NCBI GenBank assembly: GCA_039194995.1
Contig: JBCCVR010000005.1
Location: 1 to 64,000 of the forward strand
Direction of reading: 5' to 3'
Origin: CCY15215 sp039194995
GTDB lineage: Bacteria > Cyanobacteriota > Cyanobacteriia > Cyanobacteriales > Spirulinaceae
DNA length: 64,000 bases
The translations under genes and the position numbers were made by a program. Below, piece by piece: positions 50,777-59,609 of this stretch (the stretch's first letter is position 1; each line of letters starts with the position of its first letter). The notes below the pieces were generated by a model. The model did not search any database and was not told where the DNA came from. It saw only the letters and a list, made by a program, of their open reading frames with translations.

Positions 50777-51415
50777 ATGACCCGAGTTCGAGTTCGCCAA
50801 CACGTCAACCCACTGAGCGATAAATATCAAATTCCCCTCGTTCCCCCCGACTGGACGCAGATTTATGCCCATGTTCAACAGTCGTTACATTTAGATATTG
50901 GTTGCGCTCGGGGGCGATTTATCTTAGAAATGGCGCAATTGCAGCCCGATCGCAATTTTCTCGGTTTAGAAATTCGCGAACCCCTCGTCACGGAAGCCAA
51001 TCGCAAGCGGGATGAATTAGAACTCGATAATTTACACTATCTCTTTTGTAATGCCAATAATTCTCTATCGGTTTTACTCGCATCTTTACCCGATCGCATT
51101 CTCGATTGTGTCAGCATCCAATTTCCCGATCCGTGGTTTAAGAAACGCCACGCCAAACGCAGGGTCGTGCAACCGGACTTAGTAGAGGAACTCGGGCGAT
51201 CGCTGCCTGAAGGCGCAAAGTTATTTTTGCAATCTGACGTAGAAGCGATCGCCAAAGAAATGCACGAACAATTTTACCAGCATCCTCAATTTGCCCGACA
51301 GCATTCAGAGCAATGGCTATTAAAAAATCCCTTTCCCGTTACGACGGAAAGGGAAAAGGCTACGTTTGCCAAAGGCGAACCCGTTTATCGATGCCTGTTT
51401 TCAGTCACTTGTTAG
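50777..51415 (+). CDS. trmB: tRNA (guanine-N7-)-methyltransferase
   Basis: TrmB methylates G46 of tRNA at N7 using S-adenosylmethionine. The 212-residue sequence has the cofactor motif LDIGCARGRF, the FLGLEIREPLV segment, the conserved IQFPDPWFKKRHAKRR and VQPDLVEEL, all typical of the family. Length is normal. The ATG at 50777 follows heptamer repeats and no Shine-Dalgarno sequence. rpsF converges on it, with 4 bp between the stop codons. Confidence 0.95.
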   Translation: MTRVRVRQHVNPLSDKYQIPLVPPDWTQIYAHVQQSLHLDIGCARGRFILEMAQLQPDRNFLGLEIREPLVTEANRKRDELELDNLHYLFCNANNSLSVLLASLPDRILDCVSIQFPDPWFKKRHAKRRVVQPDLVEELGRSLPEGAKLFLQSDVEAIAKEMHEQFYQHPQFARQHSEQWLLKNPFPVTTEREKATFAKGEPVYRCLFSVTC

Positions 51416-51419
51416 AGGT

Positions 51420-51761
51420 TTATGCCTCTGCGGCGACGGGTTCGGGGGCTTCTTCTTTCACTTTTTCTTTGCGATCGCTGAGTTTGAGGGTTAAATAACG
51501 GATGACTTCCTCACTAAAGCGCATCGAACGTTCTACCGGAGCGACTTGTTCTCCTTCAGATTGATAGGTAACAAGAACATAAATCCCGTCTTGAAACTTC
51601 TGGATCGGATAAGCCAATCGCCGCTTACCGAGAATTTGTACGGAGATATCCGTCGATCCGTAATCTCCTAGCATTTGCTTGTACTTATCAATCGTTTCTC
51701 GGGTGCGATCCTCCGCCAAATCGGGGCGAAGAATAAACATCATTTCATAGCCACGGCTCAT
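51420..51761 (-). CDS. rpsF: 30S ribosomal protein S6
   Basis: A 113-residue S6 with the family pattern YEMMFILRPDLAEDRTRETIDKY, GKRRLAYPIQKFQDGIYVLV and LTLKLSDR near the end. S6 is part of the central domain of the small ribosomal subunit, next to S18. The C-terminal tail (EAPEPVAAEA) is acidic and low in complexity. The gene stands alone: rpsR and rplI, usual partners in other bacteria, are not adjacent. Confidence 0.97.
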   Translation of the reverse strand: MSRGYEMMFILRPDLAEDRTRETIDKYKQMLGDYGSTDISVQILGKRRLAYPIQKFQDGIYVLVTYQSEGEQVAPVERSMRFSEEVIRYLTLKLSDRKEKVKEEAPEPVAAEA

Positions 51762-51995
51762 TTTTGATTTCTCCTTGTGGACGATATGGCTTCTTTGTGT
51801 TGGTCAAGTGCGATCGCGCGAAGATCTTTAAAGTTGACGCAACAAGAAAGAAGCAAGGATTTACAATTTTACTACGATCTGGGTTAATCTGGGTTATTCG
51901 GTCGGGGTTCGCGTTCTCCCCAACAGGCAAACCGTTTACAATCGCGATGTTCCGCGATCGCACTAATTTATTGTTTTTCCGGTACTTCTGAGATT

Positions 51996-52787
51996 ATGGC
52001 GCAACGTTACGTCCGAGTCAAAAATTCCCAAGGACAGACCTTTTACGGGCTGCTAGACCCCGATCGCAGCATCCGCGTTCTCGATGCTCCGCCTTGGTTG
52101 GGGGGACAGCCGACGGACTTAATGCTAGGAGGGGAAGACTATACCTTACTAGCTCCTTGCGCGCCTTCTAAAATCGTCGCCGTTGGGAAAAACTATTCCG
52201 CGCATGCAGAGGAAATGGGGACTCCCGTGCCTTCAGAACCCCTCCTGTTTTTAAAACCCCCCACTACTGTTATCCCTCACAATCAACCCATTATTTACCC
52301 CTCTCAATCCCAACGGGTTGAATATGAAGGGGAATTAGCTTTGGTCATTGGCGATCGCTTGCGTTCTCTCTCGGCAAAAGAGGCTGAGAGTAAAATTTGG
52401 GGCTATACGATCGCCAATGATGTCACGGCACGAGATTTACAGCGTAAAGACGGACAATGGACGAGAGGGAAAGGATTTGATAGTTTCTGTCCTTTGGGTC
52501 CGTGGATCGTGCGAGAATTGAGCGCAGAGGCTTCTCTACAAACCTTTATCAACGAGGAGAGCGAACCCCGTCAATCCGCTTCAACCGAACAAATGGTTTT
52601 TTCTCCGGCTGTTTTGGTATCTTATATTTCCCAAATTATGACCTTGTTACCCGGAGATGTAATCCTCACGGGAACGCCTCGCGGAGTCGGACAAATCAAG
52701 GAAGGCGATCGCATCCGCATTAAAATTGAAGGAATTGGTTCTCTTGAAAATCCCGTTCGCTTGGAAGATCGAGAGAGGAAAGAATGA
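51996..52787 (+). CDS. Fumarylacetoacetate hydrolase (FAH)-family protein
   Basis: A 263-residue FAH-family protein. The metal-binding residues are present (YEGELALVIGD with two Glu, and TIANDVTARD with Asp), as is the usual ILTGTPRGVG loop. This family splits C-C bonds of beta-diketo acids or decarboxylates oxaloacetate-like compounds; the exact substrate cannot be told. The N-terminal 60 residues form the small extra domain common in this family. It ends directly against the convergent tic20 gene. Confidence 0.9.
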   Translation: MAQRYVRVKNSQGQTFYGLLDPDRSIRVLDAPPWLGGQPTDLMLGGEDYTLLAPCAPSKIVAVGKNYSAHAEEMGTPVPSEPLLFLKPPTTVIPHNQPIIYPSQSQRVEYEGELALVIGDRLRSLSAKEAESKIWGYTIANDVTARDLQRKDGQWTRGKGFDSFCPLGPWIVRELSAEASLQTFINEESEPRQSASTEQMVFSPAVLVSYISQIMTLLPGDVILTGTPRGVGQIKEGDRIRIKIEGIGSLENPVRLEDRERKE

Positions 52788-53315
52788 TTAGCGAACTTGA
52801 TTGTAAGCAGCTTCCGATATAACGGGAACTTCAGGGTACAAACCGCGAAAACATTGGACGATCGCGAAACCCGATACGCCCATCGCACCGAGAAAAATTA
52901 CAGTTGATAAAATATCCCCAAAGGAGAATGCTGCTCCCCCACTTCCTCTTCCTACAAGAGGATCGAGTAGCTGTTGGGAAAGCCCCAAGACAGACAGAGC
53001 CAAACGACACAGGTAAGCGAAAATAGAAATTAAGAGGGCTTGAATGGCATTAAAACGCAAAAAATGGGGAAGTTTGGGATTTTGAACGACGAGAATATAA
53101 AGTGCTAGAAAAACACCAAATTCAACAATGGCAATGCCTCCAATTGAAAGGAAATAAATGGGCATTATCAGAAATAAAGGCGTAAATAAGAGGGCAAGGG
53201 GAGGCACGAGAGCAAAGACTAAACCCCCAAAACGCAAGGATTCTAGAATGGGAATCAAATAAGTTAAAGCTGCCAGAATTTTATCTTGTGTTGTTGTCGA
53301 GCCGCGCCAAGTCAT
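52788..53315 (-). CDS. Tic20-family protein
   Basis: A 175-residue protein with four hydrophobic segments and the cyanobacterial Tic20 start MTWRGSTTTQDKILAALTYLIPILESLRFGG, plus LPHFLRFNAIQALLISI. In chloroplasts Tic20 is part of the inner-envelope protein import channel; the cyanobacterial homologues are membrane proteins of unknown function. The frame is open for 13 further codons upstream, but the ATG at 53315 fits the family start. It lies tail to tail with the FAH gene with no gap. Confidence 0.88.
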   Translation of the reverse strand: MTWRGSTTTQDKILAALTYLIPILESLRFGGLVFALVPPLALLFTPLFLIMPIYFLSIGGIAIVEFGVFLALYILVVQNPKLPHFLRFNAIQALLISIFAYLCRLALSVLGLSQQLLDPLVGRGSGGAAFSFGDILSTVIFLGAMGVSGFAIVQCFRGLYPEVPVISEAAYNQVR

Positions 53316-53447
53316 AATTAAGATGTTGTTGTGAAAGGGTATGGAAAGGGTCAAAGCGATCGCCGATTGTTCAATTATTGTAGCTTTTTTAGGGAATTCC
53401 CGCAGAGACGAACGGATCGCCCTTGAAAATTGCGATCGCTTCCGAAA

Positions 53448-54308
53448 TTATCCTTTCACTGCCCCTGCTGTAATGCCTTGAACGATACGCTGTTGGAAAA
53501 CGAGCACCAAAACAACCAGGGGTAATGTTCCCAAAATGGTTGCGGCTGCGATCGGTCCGTAAGGAATTTCAAAGGCACTAGCTCCCCCAATTTTGGAAAC
53601 GGCGACGGGAATGGTTTGCAATGCGTCTTGCGTGATGAAGGTGAGAGCAAAAATAAACTCATTCCACGCAAAAATAAAGGCTAAAATGCCCGTTGTCACT
53701 AAAGCAGGAACGGTCATGGGCAAAACAATTTGCAATAGCATTTGGATGGTGTTGTAACCATCAATGCGGGCGGAATCTTCTAAATCTTTGGGGAGTTGCT
53801 GAAAGAAACTGCGCAACACCAAAATTGTTAGGGGCAAGTTAATCGCCGTATAAGGAACGATCAACGAAAGATAGTTATTTCCCAAGCCAAAAAATCTCAC
53901 CAGTTCTAAGAGTCCCAAAAAGAGGAGAACGTAGGGAAACAGACTGACAATGAGAATGCAGGCCAGAATAATTTGCTCCCCCGGTATTTTCAATCGTGCC
54001 AATGTATAAGCGGCAGGCGCACCAACCGCCAAACAAATTAAGGTGGAGGTTAAAGAAACAAAAGCACTGTTGAGCATATAGCGCAGGAATTTTCCGCCTA
54101 AAACTAGGTATTGATCGAACGTCAGTTGTTGAGCATTGGGGAAATAAACCGTCGGCAGTTGCGCGATCGCTTCATTGGTTTTCAATGACGTTAAAATCTG
54201 CCAGAGTAGAGGAGCAAGGCAAAAGAGAATGAGAAAAATAACTCCCGTCCAAAGTAAGATTTTTCGCCAATTCAGAGATTTTTGAGTCGTCGAATCCGTT
54301 ACAGTCAT
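53448..54308 (-). CDS. Sugar-type ABC transporter permease, MalG-like
   Basis: A 286-residue permease with six hydrophobic segments and the EAA-loop signature characteristic of MalG-type subunits (EDSARIDGYNTIQMLLQIVLPMTVPALVT). It forms the membrane channel together with the MalF-like subunit encoded just upstream (3 bp apart). In cyanobacteria, binding-protein systems of this type take up trehalose, sucrose or glucosylglycerol (Ggt), but the sequence alone does not fix the substrate. The ATPase gene is absent from the cluster and is probably a shared one elsewhere. Confidence 0.9.
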   Translation of the reverse strand: MTVTDSTTQKSLNWRKILLWTGVIFLILFCLAPLLWQILTSLKTNEAIAQLPTVYFPNAQQLTFDQYLVLGGKFLRYMLNSAFVSLTSTLICLAVGAPAAYTLARLKIPGEQIILACILIVSLFPYVLLFLGLLELVRFFGLGNNYLSLIVPYTAINLPLTILVLRSFFQQLPKDLEDSARIDGYNTIQMLLQIVLPMTVPALVTTGILAFIFAWNEFIFALTFITQDALQTIPVAVSKIGGASAFEIPYGPIAAATILGTLPLVVLVLVFQQRIVQGITAGAVKG

Positions 54309-54311
54309 AAT

Positions 54312-55220
54312 TTATCGTTCTCCAGAAATATTAATGCGAGATTTGGATAAGAAGAAAGCCGCGATCGCCACAGCTAAAATGAGTAGCAAAAACGTTACAG
54401 TAACAAGGGCTGCCCCATAGCCAAAATCTAAATAACGGCGCACGGTTGCATAAATATAAATCGAAACCATTTCCGTCGATCCGGCGGGTCCTCCTCCCGT
54501 CATCACCTGAACTAGATCGAATACGCCGAAAGATTGGGCAAACCGAAACAGCAGCGCAATTAAAATTTGTGGTGCTAGTAAAGGAAGTGTAATTTGCTGG
54601 AAACTCTGAATGGGTGTTGCGCCATCGATGGCATGAGCCTCATAAAGATCGCTGGAAATGGACTGCAAACCCGCCAATAAAATGAGGGCAATAAATGGCG
54701 TTGTTTTCCAAACATCTGCCACAATTAAAGAAAACATTGCTCGTGTGGGTTCTCCCAACCACGTTATCCCTTCATTAATGATTCCCAAACGCAACAAAAG
54801 ATCGTTAACAACACCATATTGATCGTTAAAAATCCAAGCCCATGCCAATCCCATTACTGCCGTCGGCAACGCCCAAGGAATTAAGGCCACCGTCCTCGCA
54901 AATCCCCGACCAAAAAAGGCTTGATTGAGGACGAGAGCAAAAGTCATGCCGAGAATTAATTCAATGGAAATGCTAATCGCAGTAAAAACCGTTGTATTCC
55001 ATAAACTTTGCCAAAATCGCCCATCTCCAAACATTCTGCCATAGTTACTCAAACCCGAGAAAACAGGTTCGAGTTGAGTCCCTAAATTTTGGGTGAATAA
55101 ACTCAACCAAAAGGCGCGGGCAATAGGATAAATAAAGACTAAAGCTAAAATCAATAAAGCGGGAGCGATCAAGAACCATCCCGTTTGTTTTTCTCGTTTC
55201 CGAATTGTATCTGTTTCCAT
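54312..55220 (-). CDS. Sugar-type ABC transporter permease, MalF-like
   Basis: A 302-residue permease with a cytoplasmic N-terminus (KREKQTGWFLIAPALLIL), six membrane segments and the EAA loop YEAHAIDGATPIQSFQQITLPLLAPQ. It is the partner of the MalG-like permease, encoded 3 bp downstream. Its start is 78 bp after the binding-protein gene, and a strong hairpin lies in that gap. Confidence 0.9.
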   Translation of the reverse strand: METDTIRKREKQTGWFLIAPALLILALVFIYPIARAFWLSLFTQNLGTQLEPVFSGLSNYGRMFGDGRFWQSLWNTTVFTAISISIELILGMTFALVLNQAFFGRGFARTVALIPWALPTAVMGLAWAWIFNDQYGVVNDLLLRLGIINEGITWLGEPTRAMFSLIVADVWKTTPFIALILLAGLQSISSDLYEAHAIDGATPIQSFQQITLPLLAPQILIALLFRFAQSFGVFDLVQVMTGGGPAGSTEMVSIYIYATVRRYLDFGYGAALVTVTFLLLILAVAIAAFFLSKSRINISGER

Positions 55221-55244
55221 GTTTTTAGAGAGTAGAAAGTGGAA

Positions 55245-55282
55245 CGGGCATCACTTCGACAGGCTCAGTGACCACCTGCCCG
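55245..55282 (-). repeat. Long hairpin between binding-protein and permease genes
   Basis: CGGGCA at one end and TGCCCG at the other enclose an inner inverted repeat CACT...AGTG within TTCGACAGGCTCAGTG, a sequence of the type found repeatedly between genes in many bacterial genomes. It resembles an extragenic palindrome and lies where such elements lower permease expression relative to the binding protein in other sugar operons. Confidence 0.6.
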
Positions 55283-55298
55283 TATTTTACAAAGAGGA

Positions 55299-56585
55299 TT
55301 ATCTCGCCAACAAGCGTCGGGTTTCGGCTGCTGCTGCCTGCATCGCTTTTTCTGCACTCATGGTATTAGTTAAAGCCGCACTCAAATAGCGTTGTAAAAT
55401 ATCCGAGGTTTGAGCATATTGGGCGATCGGCGGACGAAGTGCCGAACTTTCAACCACTTCTAAAAGTTGCGGATAATAACTGTATTTTGCGACAATTGCC
55501 GGATTGTTGAAGAGCGATCGCCGACTAGGCAAATATCCTGTTTCTAAAACAAAATCTCGTTGCGTTGCTTCGCTGCTAATAAACTCGATAACCCGCCATG
55601 CTTCTGCGGGATGTTTCGTTGTTGCAGACATCCCTAAACCCCATCCTCCTTGACAAGCACCGCTTGGGTATCCCGGTTGATGAACCATCGGTTTGAGGGC
55701 AAATTTTCCGGCAATTTCCGACTGAGAAGCAAGTCCCGCAACATAGGGCCAATTTCTCAGAAAAATCGTTTCTCCGCCTTGGAAAAGTCGGCGAGTTTCT
55801 TCCTCTGCATAAGTCGTCACACCGGGAGGCGAAATCCCATCTTCAATCGTACTGCGCAGAAACTCTACGGCTGCGATCGCATTCTCCGAGTCGAGTCCCA
55901 CTTCTAACGTATCCGGATTCACCCAATACGCGCCAAATCCGGCGAGGATTTCCACAAACATAGCGGGTAATCCTTCATACTGTCTCCCCTGCCAAACATA
56001 GCCCCATCTGGCGATTCCTTTATCCTGTAAATCACGAGAAATTGCGATTAATTCTGCAAAAGTTTCCGGCGGATCGTAGCCATTTTCCGCTAGTAAATCG
56101 CTGCGATAATAAAGCATTCCCCCGTCAGATCGAAATGGCATTCGATACAATCCGTCCTGATATCTTCCCCCGTTGACATCCCCATCTAAAAATTCTTCAA
56201 GTTCTTCTTCGCTAACAAATTGATTGAGATCTTGCAACCAACCTGCGGCGGCAAATTTCGGCACCCACACGATATCGAGATAAACGAGATCGTAAGGAGA
56301 ATCCCCCAAGAGAAAGGCAGAGGTATATAAATCTTCTACCAAATTGGTGGCATTGGGGGCTTCGATAATTTCGAGGTCGATATCGGGGTTTTCTGCCTCG
56401 AATTTCGCTTCTATGGGTTGCCATTGCGCGGCTTCTAATGCCTGCATCATGACGGTAATTTTGACGCGCTGCTGGGTCAAAACGGGCAAAATACAGGTGA
56501 GGAGAATAGTTAGGGTGGCGATCGCTAAAATCAGAATTCGAGTGATTCTCGATCTTCGCTTCCACATTTTGAGGAGAACATTCAT
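55299..56585 (-). CDS. Sugar-type ABC transporter solute-binding protein
   Basis: A 428-residue family-1 binding protein with an N-terminal membrane/signal segment (about residues 16-36, ITRILILAIATLTILLTCIL). The usual pattern of cluster-B binding proteins is seen: PYDLVYLDIVWVPKFAAAGWLQDL, YRMPFRSDGGMLYYRSDLL and QGGWGLGMS. It is related to the binding proteins for glucosylglycerol, trehalose and sucrose (GgtB type). The frame is open upstream to 56654; the ATG at 56585 gives a positively charged start (MNVLLKMWKRRSR) and is preferred. It is the first gene of a three-gene operon. Confidence 0.88.
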   Translation of the reverse strand: MNVLLKMWKRRSRITRILILAIATLTILLTCILPVLTQQRVKITVMMQALEAAQWQPIEAKFEAENPDIDLEIIEAPNATNLVEDLYTSAFLLGDSPYDLVYLDIVWVPKFAAAGWLQDLNQFVSEEELEEFLDGDVNGGRYQDGLYRMPFRSDGGMLYYRSDLLAENGYDPPETFAELIAISRDLQDKGIARWGYVWQGRQYEGLPAMFVEILAGFGAYWVNPDTLEVGLDSENAIAAVEFLRSTIEDGISPPGVTTYAEEETRRLFQGGETIFLRNWPYVAGLASQSEIAGKFALKPMVHQPGYPSGACQGGWGLGMSATTKHPAEAWRVIEFISSEATQRDFVLETGYLPSRRSLFNNPAIVAKYSYYPQLLEVVESSALRPPIAQYAQTSDILQRYLSAALTNTMSAEKAMQAAAAETRRLLAR

Positions 56586-56703
56586 ACGAAATAGAGGATT
56601 GGGGTTGGCGTTATTCTTACCGCAATCTATCGAAGTTGAATTGCGATCGAGCAAAAAATGTTAAAAAACTTAACGCTTTTGACTGCTCGAATTTGCATTT
56701 ATT

Positions 56704-57456
56704 TTAAAAAGCCAAGATAATGCTAATAATAAAAAAGACAATCGTAACTATTGTTAAAATAGTGAGAAAAATTCGGATCGCAAAAATAATTGCAAAAATA
56801 ATCATCATTATTGTATCTCTTGCTTTTTCGCGCAATAATATTCTGTTTTTTTGTGTTTTGTCTGATGCTGTTAGAGGTACTAATGGTTTGGACATAATAG
56901 CAATATCGATCGGGTTTACATCAAGCCATATACGAGAAAAAAAGTGTTTTGTATAACCATTACTTTGATAAAATCTAATAGCATTTAAAGAAGATTTTAC
57001 CCAAATTATTTTGTGTTTCTTAGAAATAGAAACTTCCTCAATTGCTTGCAATAGTTTTGTGCCGATTTTTTGACGAATATAATCGGGATGAATATAAACT
57101 CCGCCGATATTGTGCGCACTTGATGACAGACACGAAAAACCAACAATTTTGTTATTTGTTATTGGCTTGTACTGTACTTCGACAACCTCAGCAGCCGCAT
57201 CGTTGAAGTGTTTTTGGCTGTTGTTCTCTCGATCTTCTCTCATGCGAGGGGTTAAGGGAGAATTGGAGATAGTTTTTTGTTCTGCGACAAAGACAATTTC
57301 TTTGTAATATTGTCTTATTGTTGCTTGAGTTTTCACGATTATTTCAATTTCTTTTGCCGTATAGTCTTTCACACTAAGCACTCTCAACGCTTTAGATTGT
57401 AGTTCGATAAGTTCTTCTAATTCTTCGGATTTTGCCGAGCGGATTTGAATATCCAT
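56704..57456 (-). CDS. GNAT acetyltransferase with C-terminal membrane tail
   Basis: The 250-residue protein has a GNAT core: an early MDIQIRSAKSEELEELIELQ, IVGFSCLSSSAHNIGGVYIHPDYIRQKIGTKLLQAIEE with the acetyl-CoA loop (RQKIGTKL) and FYQSNGYTK. A low-complexity insert (about residues 65-95; NSPLTPRMREDRENNS) interrupts the domain. The end (about 215-250) is a very hydrophobic helix pair (IIFAIIFAIRIFLTILTIV), which should anchor it in a membrane, an unusual feature for a GNAT enzyme. The acyl acceptor is unknown. AT content is higher than in neighbours. Confidence 0.78.
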   Translation of the reverse strand: MDIQIRSAKSEELEELIELQSKALRVLSVKDYTAKEIEIIVKTQATIRQYYKEIVFVAEQKTISNSPLTPRMREDRENNSQKHFNDAAAEVVEVQYKPITNNKIVGFSCLSSSAHNIGGVYIHPDYIRQKIGTKLLQAIEEVSISKKHKIIWVKSSLNAIRFYQSNGYTKHFFSRIWLDVNPIDIAIMSKPLVPLTASDKTQKNRILLREKARDTIMMIIFAIIFAIRIFLTILTIVTIVFFIISIILAF

Positions 57457-57465
57457 ACCTTTGAT

Positions 57466-57747
57466 TTATCTAAACAAATTGGTTAACCAATTGTGGAATT
57501 GAGGAGCAATTTCAGAACCTTTTCTCAAGACTCTAGCAGTAGTTGCTTGTCCCATTAGCATTCCCGGTACTTCTTGCCAAGCTAACCATGTATGAATGAA
57601 GGCTTTGGGACGATGAATCACAGAATAACAATTGAGATTCTCGCTTTCAATTTCTTATAAAATCGCTTCTGCTTTTAATATCGGAAACAATTCCTAATAA
57701 AAATCTTCGAAGCAGCGATAATTTTGAATTCTGAGATTCCGTAACAT
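57466..57747 (-). pseudogene. Remnant of an AAA ATPase/DUF3226 gene pair
   Basis: Read on the minus strand, an ATG at 57747 opens MLRNLRIQNYRCFED, the N-terminus of OLD/AAA-type ATPases, but a stop follows after 17 codons. In the same frame, past a second stop, a longer fragment ends at 57466: EIESENLNCYS, RPKAFIHTWLAWQEVPGM, MGQATTARVL and FHNWLTNLF, the C-terminus of DUF3226 proteins. DUF3226 proteins are TOPRIM-like and are encoded next to such ATPases. Most of both genes has been deleted. Confidence 0.7.
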
Positions 57748-57813
57748 AATACTCTCTGTCCAAAATGGCTTTATTCTATTGTAAAAGCGATCGCGCTGAC
57801 CCATTGCCTGTTC

Positions 57814-58518
57814 ATGAAAATCAAAGTTATTAACCCCAATACCACCGCCAGCATGACTGAAAAAATCGGTATAGCCGCCCGATCCGTGGCTGCTCCCGGT
57901 ACGGAAATTATTGCTTGCAACCCCCAACACGGGCCTGTTTCCATTGAAGGTCATTACGACGAAGCGATGAGTATCCCCGGTATTCTCGAAGAAGTGCGAT
58001 CGGGTGAACTCGAGGGAGTTGATGGTTATGTTATTGCTTGTTTTGGCGATCCCGGACTCTTCGCCTCGAGAGAACTGGCAACGGCTCCGGCGATCGGCAT
58101 TGCGGAGGCTGCCATGCACGCAGCTAGCATGATTTCTACCCGTTTTTCTATCGTGACTACCCTCAGCCGCACGAAAATTATTGCGGCTCATTTACTGGAG
58201 AATTACGGCATGACCAAATTTTGTAGCCGTATCCGAGCAACGGATCTCGCGGTTTTGGACTTGGAAGGAGATGAGCGAGCAAAAGACATTATTCTCGCTG
58301 AATGCCGTCTTGCTTTAACAGAAGATGAATGCGGTGCGATCGTTTTGGGCTGTGCGGGAATGGCTGACTTGGCGGATTCTATTTCCGAGGAACTGGGCAT
58401 TCCGGTTATTGATGGGGTCGGAGTTGCCGTGAAATTTGTAGAGGCTCTCGCGGGAGTGGGATTGAAAACGAGCAAAGTTGGAGATTTGGCCTTTCCCCTT
58501 GCTAAGCCCCAAAAATAA
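57814..58518 (+). CDS. Asp/Glu/hydantoin racemase family protein
   Basis: A 234-residue protein of the Asp/Glu/hydantoin racemase group: KVINPNTTASMTEKI at the N-terminus, a first active-site Cys in YVIACFGDPGLFASRE and a second in IVLGCAGMADL. The two Cys act as the acid-base pair of cofactor-independent racemases; the closest groups are hydantoin and allantoin racemases. No hydantoinase or allantoinase is next to it, so the substrate is open. A hairpin follows the stop codon. Confidence 0.88.
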   Translation: MKIKVINPNTTASMTEKIGIAARSVAAPGTEIIACNPQHGPVSIEGHYDEAMSIPGILEEVRSGELEGVDGYVIACFGDPGLFASRELATAPAIGIAEAAMHAASMISTRFSIVTTLSRTKIIAAHLLENYGMTKFCSRIRATDLAVLDLEGDERAKDIILAECRLALTEDECGAIVLGCAGMADLADSISEELGIPVIDGVGVAVKFVEALAGVGLKTSKVGDLAFPLAKPQK

Positions 58519-58549
58519 GGAGAATACGAACAAAGAACATGTGAAATAA

Positions 58550-58578
58550 GGGAGCGACCTCAAATTGAGGTCGCTCCC
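58550..58578 (+). terminator. Strong hairpin after the racemase gene
   Basis: GGGAGCGACCTC and GAGGTCGCTCCC form a perfect 12-bp stem around five bases, 31 bp after the stop codon. There is no T tract directly after it. Confidence 0.6.
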
Positions 58579-58836
58579 TGTCACTCACGCATCATTTCAA
58601 CTTAAAAAGAAGTTGGGAGTCTTGCCGTGTTTCGACCCCAAGTTCTTTTCTCGTTGTTGCTTTTCCTCACACACAACTAGATTATGGCGATTTCTCAACT
58701 CGGCTCTGGATCGTGGGGTGACACTTTGCAAACTGCCTCTTTACACTTGACAATTGCACCATCGTTTCTCAGTATTTTCCAAAATTTGTGTCGGAATGTG
58801 AAGGTAAGGGTCAGTATAGCAGAAGTATAAAATTGA
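58579..58836. other. Gap between racemase and PEP-CTERM genes
   Basis: Between the two hairpins there is about 260 bp without a convincing gene. A 61-codon frame from 58565 runs across part of it but has no family features and overlaps the hairpin; I do not call it a gene. Confidence 0.4.
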
Positions 58837-58868
58837 TGAAACCCAACTTGTAAAGAAGTTGGGTTTCA
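58837..58868. terminator. Bidirectional terminator before the PEP-CTERM gene end
   Basis: TGAAACCCAACTT and AAGTTGGGTTTCA form a perfect 13-bp stem. On the minus strand it is 36 bp past the PEP-CTERM stop codon and is followed by an AT-rich stretch; on the plus strand it is followed by TGTTTTT. Confidence 0.85.
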
Positions 58869-58904
58869 TGTTTTTAGAATTGTGGACAAGCAATGAAGAG
58901 TTGA

Positions 58905-59609
58905 TTATGCTTCTTTGCGCTTGCGGATAGCAGTTCCAGCGAGTCCGCTCACAGCCAGTAATCCTAAGATGGTAGCAGGTTCGGGAACATCAGCTACAGC
59001 AGTGAAAGCAGCACCGGAGAATGTAACGTCATCAAAGACTTCTCCACCAGCAAGACGATTTTCAAACTCTTCAACCGTGATGCCGGGGTCAGCAATTTGG
59101 AAGGTCAAGATAGCTTGAGCTACGGAAGTTTCACCAAGGTGCTCGAAGAATCCGTCTAACTCTACATTAATGCCGAGTACGCCGGGGTCTTCTTGAGAAA
59201 CCATCAACCCAGAGTTGGCGACAACATTAAAGGTGGATTCTCCATCTTGATCGTTGGTGAAGAAAGGAGCAGGTGCGCCAGTGCTCAAATCCAAAAATGG
59301 GGAGATGGGAGCAAGATCGACGGGGATAAGGTCTGCAATGAAGGCGCTGTTGAAAGCAACAAAATCTCCAGTCTGAGCGGTAAGTTGGACTTCAGTTGGA
59401 GCATCTTCATCTAAGCCAAACAAGGGATTGGGAACAAAGTCAATACCTTGGTTCGATAATTCGATTAAGCTGCTAAAGCCGTTGATTTGGAAACTTCCAG
59501 AAAGACCGCCTGCTTCAGCAGAACCTGCGTTGAAAGCGAGACTAGCAGCAATAATGGGGAGGGCAACGGCAGCTTTAGTAACTTTAGAAAAGATGGATTG
59601 AAGAGTCAT
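58905..59609 (-). CDS. PEP-CTERM sorting-domain protein
   Basis: A 234-residue secreted protein with a signal peptide (residues 1-32, ends NAGSAEA), a body of beta strands (GSFQINGFSSLIEL, LTAQTGDFVAF), and a C-terminal PEP-CTERM tail (VPEPATILGLLAVSGLAGTAIRKRKEA pattern). It should be sorted to the envelope by an exosortase. It differs in body sequence from the one at 48047, so the two are not recent duplicates. The gene has its own terminator. Confidence 0.88.
   Translation of the reverse strand: MTLQSIFSKVTKAAVALPIIAASLAFNAGSAEAGGLSGSFQINGFSSLIELSNQGIDFVPNPLFGLDEDAPTEVQLTAQTGDFVAFNSAFIADLIPVDLAPISPFLDLSTGAPAPFFTNDQDGESTFNVVANSGLMVSQEDPGVLGINVELDGFFEHLGETSVAQAILTFQIADPGITVEEFENRLAGGEVFDDVTFSGAAFTAVADVPEPATILGLLAVSGLAGTAIRKRKEA

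Noticed and set aside
57748..58191. Long minus-strand frame opposite the racemase gene, leading into the ATPase remnant
   Set aside because: Only its last 17 codons, from the ATG at 57747, look like a real protein; the part opposite the racemase is a shadow.
58565..58750. 61-codon frame after the racemase
   Set aside because: It starts inside the terminator hairpin, has no ribosome-binding site and no similarity to a known family.
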